From assembly GCA_002067895.1 (NCBI GenBank), contig MVRE01000002.1, positions 49,368-113,367 on the forward strand: DNA of 64,000 bases. The letters run 5' to 3'. Source of the DNA: Methanoregula sp. PtaU1.Bin051. Its GTDB lineage: Archaea > Halobacteriota > Methanomicrobia > Methanomicrobiales > Methanospirillaceae. The notes beneath the pieces are model-generated. The model worked only from the letters and a program-made list of their open reading frames with translations, made no database searches and had not been told where the DNA came from. A program made the position numbers and the translations under genes. This document shows positions 52,273-60,842 of this stretch, in pieces. Within the stretch, counting starts at the first letter, position 1; every line of letters starts with the position of its first letter.

Positions 52273-52857
52273 TTAGGAGTCGTTCCGGACCGGAACCAAG
52301 ATTTTTTCCGCTATATCAGCCCGTTTTCCGATCATATCGAGCCGGCTGATGATAATTTTGGCAAGAGTATGCCTGTTCTCCCGCATCATGGAAATGAGCA
52401 TGCAATCATCCCTCTTCTTGATACCATCGATAAACTGGTCTCCTTTCAGTGCAATGGTTGCCATGCAGGGAATTTTCGAAGCGAGTATTTTCATAATCAT
52501 CAGACGGAATTTTTCCGACATGCACTCCATCTTCCCGATTTCATCAATAATGAAGAGCCCGGGCAGGGATTCGGGCAACGACATGTTTTCAAGAAATGCC
52601 TCAAATACCGGGATATCGACGCCGTATTTTCCAACACGGTACTGGCTTTTGACATCAACATGGGCAAGCAGGGCTTTATTCCCGTTAAACCCGGTGAGCT
52701 CAAAACCCTGACGAATCCCGCCGACCCTTATCTCTGCCGTGTAAAATCCCGACGGATGAAAATGTTCAAGCCGTCCGGCGATATCGCGAACCAGGGTCGT
52801 CTTTCCGCATCCCGGAGGGCCGGTGATGAGGATGTTTTTCCGGGTCATTGACAGCAT
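52273..52857 (-). CDS. THEP1-type nucleoside-triphosphatase
   Basis: About 194 residues. The Walker A loop is GPPGCGKTTL close to the N-terminus, and Walker B with the family's extension is GLFIIDEIGKMECMS. This is the archaeal THEP1-like NTPase family, which hydrolyses nucleoside triphosphates in vitro and whose cell role is unclear. The start is uncertain: ATG 52857, 52848, 52899 and 52905 are all in frame with no good ribosome site, and the family usually begins only a few residues before the P-loop. It follows cca on the same strand. Confidence 0.88.
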   Translation of the reverse strand: MLSMTRKNILITGPPGCGKTTLVRDIAGRLEHFHPSGFYTAEIRVGGIRQGFELTGFNGNKALLAHVDVKSQYRVGKYGVDIPVFEAFLENMSLPESLPGLFIIDEIGKMECMSEKFRLMIMKILASKIPCMATIALKGDQFIDGIKKRDDCMLISMMRENRHTLAKIIISRLDMIGKRADIAEKILVPVRNDS

Positions 52858-52906
52858 GTATTTATCAGAAAATCCCTGCTGCTGTGTCCCGGGATCCATT
52901 ATCATT

Positions 52907-54268
52907 TTATTTCCGCTTGATGCGCGCGAGCGGCGATGACCGGTCGAAGAACCTGCCGATGAACGCTGCAAACTCCGGATCATAACAATCCGCACCTTCT
53001 GAAACCGAAAAACCCTTTTCCAGTGACTTCCGGACGTGCTTGCCGAGGCTTGTACCGAGGATTGATTCGGGGGAGAGGAGGGTCTTTGCGTCAGGGTATT
53101 CCCTCTGTACTTCGACAGCATATTTCCCGGCGCTGATGAACGGCAGGCCGCCACTCTGCCCGCCGGCATATTTTTCAAAGAACTTATCCGCGTTCTCCCG
53201 GTTCCAGAGCGGAGGCCCGGCATGGATGCGGATTGCCGGGAGTTTGTTTAGTAAGAGTTCGAAAAGGAAGATGCACCGTGATTCGCCCGGCTCGTACCGG
53301 GCATTATGGACCGGGAACCCGTGCCGCTCCAGCAGCTCAGCAATCACCGCAACGCTCCTCTTGAGCTGGGGAACGAGGATCTCAGGGATTATTGGAGGTG
53401 TAGCAAAAGTTATTGCATACAGATACGTCCGGCGCTTTTCCAGCAGAGCGGAAAGTTCCCTGTGGCTGATCGGGGCCTGATCCGCGATGGTGAAGAACGA
53501 TGCGGAGGGCACGTCACGGTATCCGCGGGCAAGCTCCACAAATCCCATCATCCTTGTCAGGGAGACTGCTGCCGCAACATTGCGCTTAGGATCGACCGGG
53601 TCGATTACGACCAGCGGCTCGTCGAACTGTTTTGCAGCGTGGCGTTCCGGGTCGATCACAACACCCGGCCGCCAGGACGAAGCAGCTTCCAGCAGGGGGG
53701 CAAAACCCCCATAATGCAGGACAAGGAGTTCGCAGAGATAGCCGGAGAATCCTTCGGTCATCTGGTCGGATCCATAAATACCCCCGGCTCTCGCGAATTG
53801 TTTTAAGAGAAGTACATCATCGATAAGGCCGTTGATCTTGTCTATGATATATCGTGTATGGAACGGTGTCCGGTCAACAGCGCTCTGGATTGCGGCAGCA
53901 CTTTTAACATCGAAACAGGGGACGAGATCGATGTCGTATCCGTCGACCTTTGCATAGATATACGGGTGCTCGGCATACTTTTCGTAAAACCTATCGGAAA
54001 ACTGCGCAGCGATCCTGCGTGCAAGCGAAAGGCCTCGCTTTTCCAGTTCCTCGCGCGAAAGGCTCGGAGGGAAAAGAAGGAATATGTCGATATCGTGTTC
54101 TCCGGCAATCCATGTATCGCGGGCGATCGAGCCGACAACCATGCCGCGTGCGGAGCCGGTTGCATCGACAGCTTGGACAAGCTTTTCTGCAACTTTTTTA
54201 ATCTGCTGCCGCTCTGTATCTGTGGGGCGGATGAGGGCGAGGATCTCCTGTTCGACAACCGGTCGCAT
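52907..54268 (-). CDS. cca: CCA tRNA nucleotidyltransferase, archaeal class I
   Basis: A 453-residue enzyme that adds C-C-A to tRNA 3' ends. The nucleotidyltransferase core is VVGSIARDTWIAGEHDIDIFLLF with the metal-binding D-x-D, and the third carboxylate lies in GYDIDLVPCF. Length and order match the archaeal class I form. The tRNA-Phe gene in this window has no encoded CCA and so needs it. The ATG at 54268 overlaps the stop codon of thpR by one base, so the two are translated as a unit. Confidence 0.95.
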   Translation of the reverse strand: MRPVVEQEILALIRPTDTERQQIKKVAEKLVQAVDATGSARGMVVGSIARDTWIAGEHDIDIFLLFPPSLSREELEKRGLSLARRIAAQFSDRFYEKYAEHPYIYAKVDGYDIDLVPCFDVKSAAAIQSAVDRTPFHTRYIIDKINGLIDDVLLLKQFARAGGIYGSDQMTEGFSGYLCELLVLHYGGFAPLLEAASSWRPGVVIDPERHAAKQFDEPLVVIDPVDPKRNVAAAVSLTRMMGFVELARGYRDVPSASFFTIADQAPISHRELSALLEKRRTYLYAITFATPPIIPEILVPQLKRSVAVIAELLERHGFPVHNARYEPGESRCIFLFELLLNKLPAIRIHAGPPLWNRENADKFFEKYAGGQSGGLPFISAGKYAVEVQREYPDAKTLLSPESILGTSLGKHVRKSLEKGFSVSEGADCYDPEFAAFIGRFFDRSSPLARIKRK

Positions 54269-54807
54269 TACCAGTTCACCTCCAGCAGATCCTCATAGAT
54301 CGGTCCTTTGGAAGTCAGCGTACTCTTCTTCAGTTTCAGTCCGTTAATCATGCAGCTGCCGTAACTATTTTTCCCTATCCGGCCGAGAACATCCATCAGG
54401 GAATGGTCATACCTCTTCACTCGTGCTACGGTGGCATGGGCGGTAAACGGACGGGTTTCCCGTAAAAACCCGAGATGAGCAAGCGAGTCTTCGATTGCTC
54501 TTACAAGCTGCGCTCCCTTCCCATTATCATCGATGGAGCACCAAACCGTGAACGGCCGGCGCGGGTTATTGACCGTGACCCGACCGGCCGTTACCGGAAA
54601 AGGGGTGAAAGGGATGATTTTCAGCGCATCAATAACTGCGCCGATCTTCTTCTCTTCAACCTCGCCAAGGAACTTTACCGTGATATGGATCTGAGGCGGG
54701 GAGACAAAGGTTAAGCGTGCAGAGGATCCCCTCAGTATCTCCTGTGCCTCAGCGAGAGCAGCTCTTATTTCCTCGGTAAGTTCGAGGGCCACAAATGCCC
54801 TGACCAT
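54268..54807 (-). CDS. thpR: RNA 2',3'-cyclic phosphodiesterase
   Basis: A 179-residue 2H phosphoesterase ('2'-5' RNA ligase' family). The two H-x-T-x motifs are HITVKFLG (about residue 42) and HATVARVK (about 128). It opens 2',3'-cyclic phosphates at RNA ends. The true start is the ATG at 54807 giving M-V-R-A-F-V-A-L-E; the longer open frame is not coding. Overlap with cca links two RNA 3'-end enzymes. Confidence 0.93.
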   Translation of the reverse strand: MVRAFVALELTEEIRAALAEAQEILRGSSARLTFVSPPQIHITVKFLGEVEEKKIGAVIDALKIIPFTPFPVTAGRVTVNNPRRPFTVWCSIDDNGKGAQLVRAIEDSLAHLGFLRETRPFTAHATVARVKRYDHSLMDVLGRIGKNSYGSCMINGLKLKKSTLTSKGPIYEDLLEVNW

Positions 54808-54842
54808 TATGGTACTATTACACCATACTCCACATAAGAGTG

Positions 54843-54861
54843 ATCGCTTTTTTATAGCGAT
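54843..54861. promoter_or_regulatory. TATA box framed by a 5-bp inverted repeat (thpR promoter)
   Basis: ATCGC-TTTTTTATA-GCGAT. Read leftward the centre is a TATA box some 45 bases ahead of the thpR ATG. A protein bound to the flanking repeat would cover the box. A separate T-rich TATA-like element (54881-54890) could serve the rightward nrdH-like gene. Confidence 0.35.
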
Positions 54862-54931
54862 GCGTGGCAGAGCAGCATTTTTTTTATTGCCAGAATCTAA
54901 TAGATATTCATACAGTGTAGGGGAGTTTTTT

Positions 54932-55201
54932 ATGACACAACATCCGCAGCTGATTGTGTATTCGCTTGACTGCTGTCCGAATTGCGACAAGCTCAAGACA
55001 TATCTGACGACAAATGGTGTTGCGTATTCTGAACGTGACCTGTCCTCCGCTGAGGCGCTGACCGAGCTGCGGGTTAACGGAGTATTCGTGAACGAGGCAC
55101 CGGTCCTCCAGAAAGGTGATAATTTCATGACGACCTCCGATCTCTTCTCTTCCGGTACTGTCAACGGCGTAAAGGTGTCACAGTTCATCGCAGGTGAATG
55201 A
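54932..55201 (+). CDS. glutaredoxin/NrdH-like redox protein
   Basis: An 89-residue thioredoxin-fold protein starting at ATG 54932 after a GGGGAG site. The active-site motif is CCPNC (C-P-N-C, near residue 16), then the NEAPVLQKG cis-Pro loop. It overlaps nrdD by four bases. In Methanosarcina a glutaredoxin-like NrdH encoded with class III ribonucleotide reductase supplies its electrons, in turn reduced by a ferredoxin-dependent disulfide reductase; the same role is likely here (context plus published precedent). Confidence 0.88.
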   Translation: MTQHPQLIVYSLDCCPNCDKLKTYLTTNGVAYSERDLSSAEALTELRVNGVFVNEAPVLQKGDNFMTTSDLFSSGTVNGVKVSQFIAGE

Positions 55202-57384
55202 TGCCCCGTCGGGAAACCCGGCAGCAGACAATTTTTGGCGAGTACGCGCCAACCCTTCCTCCGGTCCGAACAACCGATGGGCATATTGTCGAATACGACC
55301 GCGAACGGATTGTCCGACAGGTTGTCGAGGAAACAAAACTCGTCGAAACCTTCTACGGCTACGAGAGCGCGACCCGGGAGCAGGCAGAGTCGATCGCCCG
55401 CGAAGTCGAACAGCGGATACATGGGATGGGGCTCAAGTCCTTATCCGGCCCACTCATCCGCGAAATCGTTAATATGGTACTAATGGAAAAAGGGCTTGTC
55501 CAGTACCGGAATGTATGCACCCGTGTCGGTACACCGGTCTTCGATGCCCACCTTATAGATGTCGGCCGCGGTTTCGAGGCCCATGATAATGCCAACCTGC
55601 AGGAGAATGCCGAGACCTCTCACAAGAAGAAGGCGGACAAGATCAGCAAGGAACAGTACCTGCTCCAGCTCCCTCCGGCTCTTGCCGACCACCACCTCTC
55701 GGGCGACATGCACATCCATGACCTCGAATATTTCGGCACGCGCCCATTCTGCCAGGACTGGGATCTCCGGTACTTCTTCTATTACGGGCTGATGCCGGAC
55801 GGCAACGGGACAAAGGCATCGGTAGCCGGCCCTGCAAAACGGGCTGAGGTCGCCATCCTCCACGCGGTCAAGGCACTCGGGTCGGCGCAGACGAACTTTG
55901 CCGGAGGTCAGGGCTACTACAATTTCCTGACATTTCTCGCGCCCTATGTCGAAGGCATGGAATATACCGAGATCAAGCAGCTCGTCCAGATGTTCGTGTA
56001 TGAGATGACACAGATGATGGTTGCACGGGGCGGTCAGCTGGTCTTCTCCTCGATCCAGCTCTCGCCAGGCGTCCCGACTCTCTGGATGGATAAGCCCTGT
56101 ATTTACAAGGGAAAGATCTGGGACGGGAAGAATGCGCCGAAAAGGACCTATGGCGAGTTCGAGCGCGAGGTACGCCTGCTCTTCAAAGCGTTAATGGAGG
56201 TCATGATCGAGGGCGACTACTGGGGAAAACCGTTCAACTTCCCCAAGCCCGAGATCTCAATCGAGCCGGATTTCATGGAAGAGCGCGAGGAATTCAACCG
56301 GCAGAACCCGGATCTCCCGACCTACCGGGAGCTCTACCTTTTGACGTTCGAGCTTGCAAGCAAGTTCGGCACGCCATACTATGACAACCAGCTCCCCGCG
56401 TACCGCGGCGCGGGAAAGGGGATCTCCTGTTACCAGTGCTGTGCCTACCAGTTCTCGGCAGTCGCGGACAAGGACTCGGATTTTAACAGGAAACTCTTCT
56501 TTGAGGACGGGAAGCATTTCTCGATGGGCTCGTGGCAGGTCGTATCGGTCAACTGCCCGCGGGCGGCATACAAGGCGGAAGGAAACGACGACCGACTCTT
56601 TGCGGAATTAAAGGGCCTTATGGACGTTGCGGTAGAACTCTTCCGGATAAAACGGCGCTGGATGGACCTGATCCGGGCCCATGGCAGAATGCCGTTTGCG
56701 ATGCAGCGCCCCAAGGATCCCAATACGGGAGAGCGCGGCGCGATCGCGGTCGACCTCGAAGGTCTCGTCTATACAATCGGGGTCGTAGGAGTCAACGAGA
56801 TGGTCCAGCACCACACCGGTTCCCAGATCCATGAATCGAAAGCCGCGTTCAAGCTGGCGATCCGGGCGATGACCGAGATGGAGCTGTATGCACGAAAGCT
56901 CTCTCAGGAGAACAAGATGACGATCGCCCTTGCCCGTACTCCTGCCGAGACAACCGGGCAGCGATTTGCGGTGGCCGATCTGCTGGACAAACGGTACCAT
57001 GATCTTGCACTCAAGGTTATCAAAGGCGATGTAAAAACTGCAATCCCGAAGCTCGGCAAGAGCCGCGACCTCCCCATCTACTACACCAACGGTACGCACG
57101 TCGCACCAGGTGCAAATGTCTCCCTGACAAAACGGATGGAGATCGAGCATGTCTTCTTCCCGATTGTTGACGGAGGCAACATCTTCCATATCTGGCTTGG
57201 TGAAGCACGCCCCGACCCCCGCGGGCTGTATGACATGGCTATGAAATTGTGCCGTACGACACAGATCGGGTATTTTGCTTTCACAAGGGACTTAACCGTC
57301 TCGCTCCGGCAGTTCCACGAGCACCGGCCAGGAAAGAAGGCGATCCCGCAATGGGTCGGATCGCAGACGCTTGTCGGGGTATAA
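55198..57384 (+). CDS. nrdD: anaerobic (class III) ribonucleoside-triphosphate reductase
   Basis: A 728-residue NrdD that makes deoxyribonucleotides without oxygen. Substrate-site signatures are HIHDLEYFGTRPFCQD, GGQGYYNFLTFLAPY and the cysteine group GISCYQCCAYQF (about residue 410). Order and spacing follow the family to IGYFAFTRDLTV. After this most NrdD proteins continue with two zinc CxxC pairs and a glycyl-radical motif (R-(V/I)-x-G-Y); here about 28 other residues follow and the protein ends. A CGC-TTG-TCG-GGG-TAT (R-L-S-G-Y) occurs in another frame at 57368-57382. No activase gene (nrdG) is adjacent. Operon with the NrdH-like gene. Confidence 0.9.
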   Translation: MMPRRETRQQTIFGEYAPTLPPVRTTDGHIVEYDRERIVRQVVEETKLVETFYGYESATREQAESIAREVEQRIHGMGLKSLSGPLIREIVNMVLMEKGLVQYRNVCTRVGTPVFDAHLIDVGRGFEAHDNANLQENAETSHKKKADKISKEQYLLQLPPALADHHLSGDMHIHDLEYFGTRPFCQDWDLRYFFYYGLMPDGNGTKASVAGPAKRAEVAILHAVKALGSAQTNFAGGQGYYNFLTFLAPYVEGMEYTEIKQLVQMFVYEMTQMMVARGGQLVFSSIQLSPGVPTLWMDKPCIYKGKIWDGKNAPKRTYGEFEREVRLLFKALMEVMIEGDYWGKPFNFPKPEISIEPDFMEEREEFNRQNPDLPTYRELYLLTFELASKFGTPYYDNQLPAYRGAGKGISCYQCCAYQFSAVADKDSDFNRKLFFEDGKHFSMGSWQVVSVNCPRAAYKAEGNDDRLFAELKGLMDVAVELFRIKRRWMDLIRAHGRMPFAMQRPKDPNTGERGAIAVDLEGLVYTIGVVGVNEMVQHHTGSQIHESKAAFKLAIRAMTEMELYARKLSQENKMTIALARTPAETTGQRFAVADLLDKRYHDLALKVIKGDVKTAIPKLGKSRDLPIYYTNGTHVAPGANVSLTKRMEIEHVFFPIVDGGNIFHIWLGEARPDPRGLYDMAMKLCRTTQIGYFAFTRDLTVSLRQFHEHRPGKKAIPQWVGSQTLVGV

Positions 57385-57476
57385 CCCGCCTTTTAAAAAA
57401 AATATTCCTGAAACAATACCAAGCGCCACTGCTCATCCATACATTTTTTTATTGATCTGAACAGAACCGGGATAGT

Positions 57477-58478
57477 ATGCCGTATTGTACCTCCTGTGGC
57501 AAGGAGTATCCCAAAGGTCATAAGTTCTGCGAGTACTGCGGCGCACCGGTCGGAAAGCGGGAGCCAATGCCCCCTCCTCCACCACCGCCACCTCCCCCGG
57601 CTATGCAGGAAACATTAATGGAACCGGAACTCCCGGCAGAACAGCCGGAGCCGTCCCTGGAACAAGCTTCCGGATCACCCCCCCCACCTGTTCCTGTAAC
57701 TGCCGGAAGAAGCGAATACACACGCGCACCGGTTCCGAAAACAATGAAGATCCTGCTGGCTGCAGTCATCGTTATCATCACAATTGGCTGCATCCTGTAT
57801 GTGGCATTGTCGAAACCCGCTTCAGGGATACAAATCCCCAGGGTGGTCACTACGGCTTCGACAACTGTTCCGGCAACAACCGTCCCGACTCCTACAGTGG
57901 TACCAACAACCGTTGTCCCGACCCCTACGCCCGATCCGTTCCCGGATGCTCTTTCCCTCAATGAATGGTTCAACTACAATGAGGGAAAGTACGCGAGCAA
58001 GGCTACGATCTATCGGTACTGGATCAACGGGACGTACCAATGGCATAACGACATGGATAACCATTACTATACCCAGAGCCCGAAAGCCGGGAACAAATAC
58101 CTGTTTATTTACGCAGCCATCGTCCATACCGGCACTACAGCCTACCCATACCCGAAATCCAGCCGGATCTACGTTTATTATAATGGCAGCAGATATACGG
58201 TCGATCCCTCCCATTACCTCCCGGATAAAGCGGAGGACCGTGACGCAACGCCCATTGAAATATACGAGCTTGAACAGCAGTACGATCTTTTCAATGCGGA
58301 ACGGGTGGAAGACTATGGGTATTCGCACGGCACGACGTCTGACTTCATCTACCCGGGCCAGAGCAACGCAATCGACGGGTACCTCATCTATGAGGTCCCG
58401 GCTTCCTTAACGCCGGATAAGACCTATGTCGAGATCGTCTTTGATAGCGATGACCGGGCGGTCTGGAAGCTAGCCTGA
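57477..58478 (+). CDS. zinc-ribbon, proline-rich, single-pass membrane protein
   Basis: A 333-residue protein. The N-terminal zinc ribbon has two knuckles (CTSCG and CEYCG). A run of ten prolines and a Pro/Glu-rich linker follow, then one membrane helix (about residues 88-108), a Thr/Val/Pro-rich stalk and an outer domain (about 155-333) rich in Tyr and Asn with strands like KYLFIYAAIVHTG and YVEIVFDSDDRAVWKL, which resemble the DUF4352-type immunoglobulin-like fold. Its layout matches the protein at 205-1893 with a different sensing end. Function unknown. Confidence 0.82.
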   Translation: MPYCTSCGKEYPKGHKFCEYCGAPVGKREPMPPPPPPPPPPAMQETLMEPELPAEQPEPSLEQASGSPPPPVPVTAGRSEYTRAPVPKTMKILLAAVIVIITIGCILYVALSKPASGIQIPRVVTTASTTVPATTVPTPTVVPTTVVPTPTPDPFPDALSLNEWFNYNEGKYASKATIYRYWINGTYQWHNDMDNHYYTQSPKAGNKYLFIYAAIVHTGTTAYPYPKSSRIYVYYNGSRYTVDPSHYLPDKAEDRDATPIEIYELEQQYDLFNAERVEDYGYSHGTTSDFIYPGQSNAIDGYLIYEVPASLTPDKTYVEIVFDSDDRAVWKLA

Positions 58479-58512
58479 CAATAAGGATCCTGTCAATTTT
58501 TTTAAAAAAGTC

Positions 58513-58929
58513 TTAGTGCTGTCGGATCTTCCGCATCGTGATATCCATCACTCGGCGGTGAACCCGGTAATGGCTGTGGATGACATCGATCGAACACCCG
58601 AGGGGAATGATCGTTTCGCTGTCATCAATGCAGATCCGGACATCGTTAATCCTGATGTCCGCATACGGGGCGTGTTTCGAATCCGGCGGCAGTTCTGCAG
58701 TGATGAAGATCGAATCATCGGACTCTATCACTTCATACGGGATCTCATCATCGTTATCGTCTCCCCCGATCCGAATTACGCACGGCGTTTCTCCCTGGCC
58801 GCGAGTAACGATGGTATACCCGACAATCCGTGCATGCTGGTGTTCGGGCATGTTCCGTATGATCTCTTCGACGATCTTCGATATGTTGGCAAAGATATCG
58901 TCGTAAGGGTTGTTCTCTTTATTCTGCAT
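58513..58929 (-). CDS. Hsp20/alpha-crystallin-like small protein
   Basis: A 138-residue protein from the ATG at 58929. The C-terminal half (IPYEVIESDDSIFITAELPPDS then ADIRINDVRICI, each in part) follows the alpha-crystallin strand pattern, and ends in a basic HRRVMDITMRKIRQH. The N-terminal helix (DIFANISKIVEEIIRNMP) resembles those of archaeal Hsp20 and gas-vesicle GvpH-like proteins; no other gas-vesicle gene is present. Its start overlaps the end of the ArsR-type gene by 11 bases, so it is the downstream partner of that regulator. Probably a holdase chaperone. Confidence 0.75.
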   Translation of the reverse strand: MQNKENNPYDDIFANISKIVEEIIRNMPEHQHARIVGYTIVTRGQGETPCVIRIGGDDNDDEIPYEVIESDDSIFITAELPPDSKHAPYADIRINDVRICIDDSETIIPLGCSIDVIHSHYRVHRRVMDITMRKIRQH

Positions 58930-59617
58930 AGACACCCTGGAGCTGGTATCTTCCTTCTTTTCGTTCCACGATCCCGCGCCGCTCAAGCCTCCGCAGCAGG
59001 GATGCGAGCATATCACCGGTATTCCCGGTGACATGCTGGAGTTCCTCGGCAGTCAGGCTCTCATGGCACAGCGCAATGATTACACTCAGCTCTCTCTCGT
59101 TCCGGAATATATCGTTATGGTTGCGTGCAATGTCGGTGATCTTCGTCTCAATATCGTGGTTGAGCTGGTCGAGACTGTCCGCAAGCCGGTCGTGGGCCCG
59201 GATCATACGGGCGAGCATTTCGACAGAACTTTTCAGCCGTTCGCTCTGTTCCTGCACAACCTTCCTTGCGGCATGCCGTTCTGCCTCCTCTGCGATGGCG
59301 CGGGATTCATCAGCAACAATCGGCTGACCGTTGATACTGATCTCCTGGCCTGTCCCTCCATGCTTCAGGCTGACTTCGACGAGGATGTCATTTGCGAGGT
59401 AATAGTACTTACGCCGCCGCTCATCCGTCTGGCACGCAAGGATGGCCTCCCGCTCCATCATCTGCAGGTGTTCGATCACCGCTTTTGGCGATAGCATGAG
59501 CGTGTCGGAGATCTCCGTGACAAAACAAGGCTTCTGCCGCAGCAGTTCGATGATCCGCCGGCGGTTCCGGTTACCCAGGATGTCAAGGAGGCGGGCGGTC
59601 TCAACGATATCGTGCAT
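58919..59617 (-). CDS. ArsR-type winged-helix regulator with two HTH parts
   Basis: A 232-residue regulator. Residues ~5-75 are an ArsR-like winged helix (LLDILGNRNRRRIIELL, then ISDTLMLSPKAVIEHLQMME). A long coiled-coil region follows (about 100-180), and the C-terminal ~45 residues look like a second winged helix (LTAEELQHVTG, LLRRLERRGIVER). There are no metal-binding cysteines of the ArsR/SmtB type. It overlaps the Hsp20-like gene, which resembles autoregulated heat-shock regulator-chaperone pairs in archaea (inference). Confidence 0.88.
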   Translation of the reverse strand: MHDIVETARLLDILGNRNRRRIIELLRQKPCFVTEISDTLMLSPKAVIEHLQMMEREAILACQTDERRRKYYYLANDILVEVSLKHGGTGQEISINGQPIVADESRAIAEEAERHAARKVVQEQSERLKSSVEMLARMIRAHDRLADSLDQLNHDIETKITDIARNHNDIFRNERELSVIIALCHESLTAEELQHVTGNTGDMLASLLRRLERRGIVERKEGRYQLQGVYAE

Positions 59618-59685
59618 GTCTGTTTACTATAAGTTAGTGAGTGACAGTATTTAGGTCTGGCGGAGCAGGGTCCGAAGAAAAAAAA

Positions 59686-60303
59686 TCAGCTCTTCAGCCA
59701 CGCAGAAAGCCGGTCGTGTACGGAATTCCAGTTCACGATATTCCAGAATGCTTCGATGTACTTACCACGATCATTCTTGTAGTCAAGGTAGTACGCATGC
59801 TCCCAGACATCAAGCACCATGAGGATGGTGAAACCGGGAATGACATTCACGTTATGTTTCTCGATCTGCATGATAAGCGGCCTTCCCGCCATTTTGCAGT
59901 ACGTGAGTGCCGCCCAGCCGGAACCTTCCGTGCCCGACGCCGCCTGCGTAAACTCTTTTTTAAACCGGTCGAACGACCCGAACTCGGCATCGATTGCCTT
60001 TGCAAGCTCGCCTGTTGGCGCACCGCCGCCCCCCCTGCCGGCTGGTGCCATATTCTCCCAAAAGAGGTTATGGAGCCTGTACCCGCCGACGTAGAATGAG
60101 AGATCTCTTGCTGCAGCCTTCATGTCGACGTCCAATCTTTCTTTGCGTGCCTTGTCGAATTTCTCTAAAAGCGCGTTGGCGCCATTCACGTACGCGAGGT
60201 GATGTTTGGTGTGGTGCAGCAGGAGCTGCTGTTCCGAGATGGACGGTTCGAGCGCTGCGTAATCGTACGGCAGCTTGGGCAGACTATATAGTTTTCCAGC
60301 CAT
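59686..60303 (-). CDS. sod: superoxide dismutase, Fe/Mn type
   Basis: A 205-residue dismutase. The ATG at 60303 follows a GGAGG site and is preferred to the longer open frame. The four metal ligands are visible: His in [12 protein letters not shown], His in [10 protein letters not shown], and the Asp and His of [11 protein letters not shown]. It converts superoxide to peroxide and oxygen in the cytoplasm. Which of Fe or Mn is used cannot be settled by eye. With MsrA and ferritin it forms an oxygen-stress set scattered over the window. Confidence 0.95.
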   Translation of the reverse strand: MAGKLYSLPKLPYDYAALEPSISEQQLLLHHTKHHLAYVNGANALLEKFDKARKERLDVDMKAAARDLSFYVGGYRLHNLFWENMAPAGRGGGGAPTGELAKAIDAEFGSFDRFKKEFTQAASGTEGSGWAALTYCKMAGRPLIMQIEKHNVNVIPGFTILMVLDVWEHAYYLDYKNDRGKYIEAFWNIVNWNSVHDRLSAWLKS

Positions 60304-60432
60304 TCTTTCCTCCGTTTCCTGATACGTGGTTGTATGAGACATCCCCTATATGATAGATTGGGTGCGGGCAGAACGGTCTTGTATAGTGAGTAGTTTTTAG
60401 CGGGCGGATGTATCGAAAGAACGAGAGAATAA

Positions 60433-60759
60433 CTATTTTCGGATCAATGGTATGATCCGGGCAAGATATTCCGGGGTTACCCGTCCTTTCTTTCCAACGA
60501 CAACCCCGCTCCGGATCGTCCGCACCGTATCGGCCTGCACGTAGCTTTCTGAAAAGAGGTCGAGGCCACCCTCTGCAAAATCATCGATCCCGATTGGGAT
60601 ACAGGGCGTTTTCTGCCGCATGCTGCTCCGGATTGGGCAGCAGGCAGGATCACCGTTGTCGCCCGATGCAATGACAAGTGCCGGCCTGATCTTTGTACCA
60701 AGTTTTCCGCCAAACGGAAACGGGACAAGCAGAACATCACCGGGAGCATAACGGGACAT
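60433..60759 (-). CDS. MazF/PemK-family toxin-like protein, no antitoxin seen
   Basis: A 108-residue protein with the MazF/PemK pattern: RYAPGDVLLVPFPFG, GTKIRPALVIAS and the closing YVQADTVRTI, GKKGRVT strands. Family toxins cut mRNA. There is normally a small antitoxin gene just ahead; here only 83 bases separate it from guaB, with no room or frame for one, and none follows. It may be an orphan, a domesticated nuclease, or served by a distant antitoxin. Confidence 0.88.
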   Translation of the reverse strand: MSRYAPGDVLLVPFPFGGKLGTKIRPALVIASGDNGDPACCPIRSSMRQKTPCIPIGIDDFAEGGLDLFSESYVQADTVRTIRSGVVVGKKGRVTPEYLARIIPLIRK

Positions 60760-60842
60760 AGGGAAATCACAGGATGGTTGAATCGATCAAATAGTGTTTT
60801 TGTTGCTGGTTGCCTGACTCTTATCAACTCAACTCAAAAAAA

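Noticed and set aside
58513..58929. Gas-vesicle (GvpH) assignment for the Hsp20-like protein
   Set aside because: No other gas-vesicle gene is in the window, and the similarity does not go beyond the alpha-crystallin fold.
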